Positions 60,500 to 64,000 of a stretch of 64,000 bases of DNA are shown here, one piece after another. A program made the translations under genes and the position numbers. Every line of letters starts with the position of its first letter. Position 1 is the first letter of the stretch. A model generated the notes under the pieces. The model did not search any database, had not been told where the DNA came from, and worked only from the letters and a program-made list of their open reading frames with translations. Origin of the DNA: a bacterium (GTDB lineage Bacteria; Bacillota; Clostridia; Oscillospirales; Ruminococcaceae); contig SFVK01000005.1 of NCBI GenBank assembly GCA_004561545.1, forward strand, positions 28,415 to 92,414, written 5' to 3'.

Positions 60500-61861
60500 T
60501 TACCCGCCGTAGCCCTCCACGGCGGCCAGATCCACCGCAGGAACGCAGAAACTCTCATACTGGTGCAGCGTCTGGTCGCAGTCCTCCCCCAGCGGGGCGG
60601 CTCCGGTGTCCACCACAAATTCCCAGCAGGGCACCAGCCAGGCGGCCCGCCCGTTGGGATAAACCAGCCGCACGCAGGCCAGCGTTTCGGGGTCGGCGGC
60701 CAGCGCGGCGGCCTGCGCCCCGGTGACGTCGCTGCCGTTGGGCAGAAATTCCCCGGCGGCCAGAAGCTCCTGCGCCGCATCCCGGGAAATGACGGCGCAG
60801 CGGCCCGTCTCTTCCACCGGCCGGTCGGTGAGGTGCAGCGCGCAGAGCGTGCCGTCCTCCTTCAGGCTGACCTGCACAAAATGCCACGGGCTGGCGGCAA
60901 AGCGGACAAAGAGGGAGGCGGGCTCCCCGTATATGCTGCGGTCGCCGCCGTCGGTCTCGTCGGTGCAGTCTTCGCCCAGCAGGGCGGTCAGCACGTCGCC
61001 GTACTGGTCCCGGATGGCGTCTGCCGCCTGTTGCTCCTCCTCCCCGCTGGCAAAAGTCCGTACCTCGCCGGAACTGCCCGCCAGAACGGTGGCGTAGCCA
61101 TCGTTGGAAACCTGAATGCGCAGCCCCTCCGGCCAGCGCTCCCCGGCGGGAACCTCCAGCGTCAATTGGGCCGCGCCGCTCCAGAACACGTTGAGAATCG
61201 CGTCGTCCTCGCTCAGCTGGGCGGCGATGTCCTCCAGCGCGTCCAGCCCACCGGCGTAGGTGCTGCCCAGCACGGCGCTTTGCGCCAGCGCCGGGTCAAG
61301 CCCCAGCGCGCCCAGCACCCGTTCCATCTGGCGCATCATGGCATCCTCCCGCAGGCTGTCCACCGTGCAGCGATAGACCGGCAGCGCTGTGGGCAGCGCC
61401 GTGTCATCCTCCCCCAGAAGACCATCGGAAAAATACAACTCCGACCTGCTATGGGCCAGCAGGGCCGCGCTGCCGCCGTCCCCGCTGCCCAGAATCCGGG
61501 CCGCGTCCTGTTCGGTGTACCGCGTTGCGCCGGCGCCCGCCCCGGTGTCCGCCTGGGCGGAAAGGCTCTTCTCCCCGTAGGCGGCCCCCGCAGTGTCCGG
61601 GGCGGCTGCGGCAGTGTCCGGGGCGGCCTCGTAGGTCACGGCGGCGCTGCTTTCGGCCGGCGCGCTGCTGCCCGCCCGGAACAGCCCGCTGCGGCCCAGC
61701 GCCACACCGCCCAGCAGCATCACGCACAGGCAGGCCGCCGCCGGAAGCGCCCGGCGGACCCACACCCGCACCGCCGGCCGGCGGTGAACCGGGGCGTCGG
61801 CGGCCAGGATCAGGTCGTCGTCCACCTGCCCGATGGCTTCAAACAATTCCCGCGCAGTCAC
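60500..61861 (-). CDS. Probable membrane anti-sigma factor with large external domain
   Basis: 453 residues, GTG start at 61861 overlapping the sigma-factor stop by four bases. The short cytoplasmic N-terminus (MTARELFEAIGQVDDDLILA, then basic) precedes one membrane helix at about 38-56 (LPAAACLCVMLLGGVALG). The external part starts with an Ala/Ser/Thr-rich stretch (about 60-110) and continues with about 340 residues I cannot assign. Position, topology and coupling to an ECF sigma gene are the evidence for anti-sigma function; no ZAS zinc motif is present. The signal is unknown. Confidence 0.78.
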   Translation of the reverse strand: MTARELFEAIGQVDDDLILAADAPVHRRPAVRVWVRRALPAAACLCVMLLGGVALGRSGLFRAGSSAPAESSAAVTYEAAPDTAAAAPDTAGAAYGEKSLSAQADTGAGAGATRYTEQDAARILGSGDGGSAALLAHSRSELYFSDGLLGEDDTALPTALPVYRCTVDSLREDAMMRQMERVLGALGLDPALAQSAVLGSTYAGGLDALEDIAAQLSEDDAILNVFWSGAAQLTLEVPAGERWPEGLRIQVSNDGYATVLAGSSGEVRTFASGEEEQQAADAIRDQYGDVLTALLGEDCTDETDGGDRSIYGEPASLFVRFAASPWHFVQVSLKEDGTLCALHLTDRPVEETGRCAVISRDAAQELLAAGEFLPNGSDVTGAQAAALAADPETLACVRLVYPNGRAAWLVPCWEFVVDTGAAPLGEDCDQTLHQYESFCVPAVDLAAVEGYGG

Positions 61862-62418
61862 AGGACCACCCCCTCTTTCTCTAAGTAGACTTTCAGCTTT
61901 TGCCGGGTTCGGTGCAGCGTCACCCGGACCTTGCTCTCGCTCACGCGGTACCGCCGGGCGATGTCGGCGGTGGCGTCGCAGTACCAGTAGCGCCGCAGAA
62001 AAATGTTGCGCGCCTCCTCGGGCAGCTCCCGCAAAAAGGCGCTGACGGCCCGGGCGGTCTCGGCGGATTCCACCTCGCGGGCCACATGGTCGGCGGCGGG
62101 CAGACAGTCCGACAGCTCCTCCAGCACCGCCTCGGCCTGGCCGCCGCCCCGCTTGGCCGCACTGCGCCGGTCCCGCAGGTCCAGCGCCAGGTTGCGGGTG
62201 ATCCGCCCCAGGTAGGGCGCCAGCCGCTGGGGGCGGTTTTCCGGCATACTGTTCCAGGCGGCCAGCCAGGTGTCGTTCTCGCACTCCTCGGCGTCCCGGG
62301 CGCTGCCCAGCAGATTCATGGCGATCTTGCGGCAGTAGGCGCCAAACCGCTCCGCCGTGCGCGCAATGGCCTGTTCATCCCGCGCCCAGTACAGCGCCAC
62401 AATCTCCTGATCGGTCAT
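61858..62418 (-). CDS. ECF-type RNA polymerase sigma factor
   Basis: 186 residues with only regions 2 and 4. Region 2 includes AYCRKIAMNLLGSARDAEEC and ENDTWLAAWNSMPENRPQRL. Region 4 includes FLRELPEEARNIFLRRYWYC and the helix-turn-helix IARRYRVSESKVRVTLHRTR. The ATG at 62418 has AAGGAAG eight bases upstream; a GTG three codons earlier is possible. It is coupled to the membrane protein that probably restrains it. Confidence 0.94.
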   Translation of the reverse strand: MTDQEIVALYWARDEQAIARTAERFGAYCRKIAMNLLGSARDAEECENDTWLAAWNSMPENRPQRLAPYLGRITRNLALDLRDRRSAAKRGGGQAEAVLEELSDCLPAADHVAREVESAETARAVSAFLRELPEEARNIFLRRYWYCDATADIARRYRVSESKVRVTLHRTRQKLKVYLEKEGVVL

Positions 62419-62447
62419 AGGCTCCACTTCCTTTCCTATTATATAAA

Positions 62448-62474
62448 GTCGGGAAAAGCCGCCCGGATGTTACA
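62448..62474 (-). promoter_or_regulatory. Candidate autoregulated ECF promoter
   Basis: TGTAAC (62474-62469), 17-base spacer, CGAC (62451-62448) resembles ECF promoters of the TGAAAC...CGTC kind. A TATAAT (62443-62438) is nearby but has no good SigA -35 box. Confidence 0.35.
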
Positions 62475-62483
62475 CCCCGCAAC

Positions 62484-62518
62484 AAAAAAAGGCGGGTGCC
62501 CGGCGGGGCACCTGCCTT
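62484..62518 (-). terminator. Terminator of corA
   Basis: GGCAGGTGCCC and GGGCACCCGCC (minus 62516-62506 and 62501-62491) form an 11-bp stem with one mismatch, followed by TTTTTTTG. Confidence 0.88.
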
Positions 62519-62531
62519 GGGGAAAATCCGG

Positions 62532-63473
62532 TCACAGCATATGCTTTTTGTGCAAAATCCAGGCCGCCACCGCGCAGACCGCCAGCGTGAAGCCGCAGAC
62601 AATGGCAAAGCCGTAGGGCGAGCCGGCAAAGGGCATCCCCGCCGCGTTGACGTTCATGCCGTACAGCCCCGAAATCAAGGTGGGCAGCGCCACCAGCAGC
62701 GTGATGGAGGTCAGGTACTTCATGGCGTTGTTCAGGCGGTTATCCAGGATGGAGCTGAACAGCTCCCGGGTGCCCTTGATGTCGTCCCGGTAAATGCCGG
62801 TCATCTCGATGGCCTGACGGATCTCGACGATCACGTCGTCCAGCAGCTCCATGTCGTCGGGGTACTGCTCCAGCCGCTTGTACCGCGTCAGGCGGTCCAG
62901 CACCGTGTTGTTGGCCCGCAGCGAGGTGGCAAAGTAGACCAGCGTAGATTCCAGCCCGTGCAGCTCCATCAGGTCGCTGTCCCGCAAGGTGCCGGTCAGG
63001 TGCTTCTCCAGCTCCTGGCGGCGGCGGTCAATGAGCCGCAGCTCCTGCTGATACATCGTCGCGGCGCGGTAGAGAAGCTGGTAGACAAAGCGCATCTTTT
63101 TCCGGGTGGAAAAGCCCCGCACCCGGCAGGACGCGAAATCCGACACCACCGGCGTGTCCACCGAACAGACCGTGATGATCAGGCTCTGGGTCAGCAGAAT
63201 GCCCAGGGGGATGGTGGTGTAAATGCCTTCCCCGGCGTCCCTGACCTTGACGGGGATATCCACAATAATCAGGGTATAGCCGTCCTCCAGACTGATGCGG
63301 GCGGATTCCTCGGGGTCCAGCGCGGCCCGCAGGTCGGCCGGCTCAATGTCCAGCTGGCAGGAAACCTCCCGCACTTCCTCGGCGTCCGGCGCGGTCAGGC
63401 AGACCCAGACCCCTTCGTGGATGTCCTCCGCACGGGTCAGCCGCCGCTCCACCGTCTCATAAATTGCCATCAT
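62532..63473 (-). CDS. corA: CorA-family magnesium/cobalt transporter
   Basis: 313 residues. A large cytoplasmic N-terminal funnel domain (about 1-245) ends in a long helix. Two C-terminal membrane helices (about 250-275 and 285-307) follow, with the signature YGMNV after the first. The acidic/basic ends (HKKHML) are typical. The channel carries Mg2+, possibly Co2+ or Ni2+. Start is ATG 63473 or the adjacent ATG 63470; ribosome-binding sequence is weak. Confidence 0.94.
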   Translation of the reverse strand: MMAIYETVERRLTRAEDIHEGVWVCLTAPDAEEVREVSCQLDIEPADLRAALDPEESARISLEDGYTLIIVDIPVKVRDAGEGIYTTIPLGILLTQSLIITVCSVDTPVVSDFASCRVRGFSTRKKMRFVYQLLYRAATMYQQELRLIDRRRQELEKHLTGTLRDSDLMELHGLESTLVYFATSLRANNTVLDRLTRYKRLEQYPDDMELLDDVIVEIRQAIEMTGIYRDDIKGTRELFSSILDNRLNNAMKYLTSITLLVALPTLISGLYGMNVNAAGMPFAGSPYGFAIVCGFTLAVCAVAAWILHKKHML

Positions 63474-63505
63474 CGTCCCATCACCGTCCCTGTTTGTCTT
63501 TTCTT

Positions 63506-63534
63506 AGTATACCTATTTATAGAGCAAAGCGCAA
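63506..63534 (-). promoter_or_regulatory. Promoter of corA
   Basis: TTGCGC (63534-63529), 17-base spacer, TATACT (63511-63506) on the minus strand. Confidence 0.75.
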
Positions 63535-63673
63535 GAGGTGTGCCGCGGGGAAAGGCAGAGTGCGCCGTTTTTTCGCCGGGCCTTGTGCGCCCCCACATCC
63601 TGTGCCCCGCCAAAGCACCGGCCCCCAGATGCAGACGGGGAAAAAATAAGTCGAAAAAAATTAAAAAAAGGGG

Positions 63674-63701
63674 TTGACTTTGGCGGAAAGTGTGGTATTA
63701 T
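63674..63701 (+). promoter_or_regulatory. rRNA operon promoter P1
   Basis: TTGACT (63674-63679), 16-base spacer, TATTAT (63696-63701). It is followed by AATAAGCTGTCG, like the second promoter. Confidence 0.75.
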
Positions 63702-63704
63702 AAA

Positions 63705-64000
63705 TAAGCTGTCGCGCAAGACAGCGGGTCGCTGAAAAGCTCATTTCCGGCGCTGCACCGCAGAAAAAACCATTGGATTGGCACTTTTGCGGCACAGGCG
63801 GAACAGAATTTTCCGAAAAAAGAAATTCAAAAAATATCAAAAAAGTGCTTGACAAAAAGAACTTGACCTGATATAATAAATGAGCTGTCCGGGAGACCGG
63901 AAGCGACCACAGGACCTTGAAAATTGAACAATACTGAAACTTGTGGAACCTTAAACGTGATGGAAAATCACGATAAACAATTCCAAACAAACAAGTAATT
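63705..64000 (+). ncRNA. Leader of an rRNA operon (16S gene beyond the window)
   Basis: Downstream of the promoters, GACCTTGAAAATTGAACAAT (from about 63912) is a leader sequence common before clostridial 16S genes. The hairpin ACGTGATGGAAAATCACG-like (about 63955-63973) and an AC/AAT-rich run reach the window edge. No mature 16S sequence is present yet. Strand and identity are inferred from the leader and tandem promoters. Confidence 0.7.
63849..63877 (+). promoter_or_regulatory. rRNA operon promoter P2
   Basis: Consensus TTGACA (63849-63854), 17-base spacer, TATAAT (63872-63877), then AAATGAGCTGTCCGG. Confidence 0.92.

Overview
The window is GC-rich DNA from an anaerobic, low-branching Firmicute, most likely of the Oscillospiraceae (the Faecalibacterium / Subdoligranulum / Gemmiger side of the class Clostridia). 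This rests on pyruvate:ferredoxin oxidoreductase and a two-cluster ferredoxin, PRD/RAT antitermination, T-box control, the infC-rpmI-rplT and yaaQ(darA)-holB-yaaT(ricT) gene orders, a folate-type TrmFO, and an rRNA leader of clostridial type. The genus is an inference. No phage, transposase, CRISPR array or tRNA gene was seen.

Layout. 1-3072 (minus): the tRNA wobble-uridine enzymes MnmE and MnmG, the latter cut by the window edge. 3197-6518 (minus): a glucose-family PTS permease and its own antiterminator, behind a promoter, a RAT site and an overlapping terminator. 6614-8647 (minus): a polysaccharide flippase and a YgjP-type metallopeptidase. 8648-9255: a gene-free spacer packed with hairpins. 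9256-13198: an AraC regulator divergent from uxuB-uxuA (hexuronate catabolism). 13228-14477 (minus): the ruin of a tryptophan operon (pieces of trpD, trpF, trpB and trpA) still behind a promoter and a T-box leader. 14506-20585 (plus): an iron-siderophore/cobalamin-type ABC permease and ATPase, then a two-component system with a large exported protein of unknown function. 20834-24373 (minus): nifJ. 24759-27092 (plus): Nudix hydrolase, GT10 fucosyltransferase-like enzyme and TrmO.

27145-52268 is almost entirely minus strand. Read in the direction of transcription it begins with infC-rpmI-rplT, then an rRNA methyltransferase, dprA, topA, trmFO, plsX, rnc, smc, ftsY, rdgB, yhbY, nadD, yqeK, an LCP-family wall ligase, rsfS and leuS, and ends in a surface-glycosylation group (GtrII-like, GtrB-like), a MATE exporter and an esterase. 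Many neighbours overlap by 4-11 bases, so translation is probably coupled. 52324-54595: a divergent RmlD-like reductase and an MFS transporter. 54848-57741 (plus): rhomboid-like protein, DarA, holB, ricT, behind a cluster of DnaA-box-like sequences. 57821-59442: ferredoxin and a MalY/PatB-type C-S lyase. 59509-63534 (minus): a glycosyltransferase, an ECF sigma/anti-sigma pair and CorA. The window ends in tandem promoters and the leader of an rRNA operon whose 16S gene lies just outside.

The most noteworthy signals are the decayed trp operon with its T-box, the seven-hairpin array at 8802-9081 with a possible relative near 20600-20783, the GTGGAAAA cluster at 54581-54910, and the RAT/terminator switch of the PTS operon. 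I did not find a convincing wholly new multi-gene system. The least explained gene set is the two-component system with its 723-residue exported partner.
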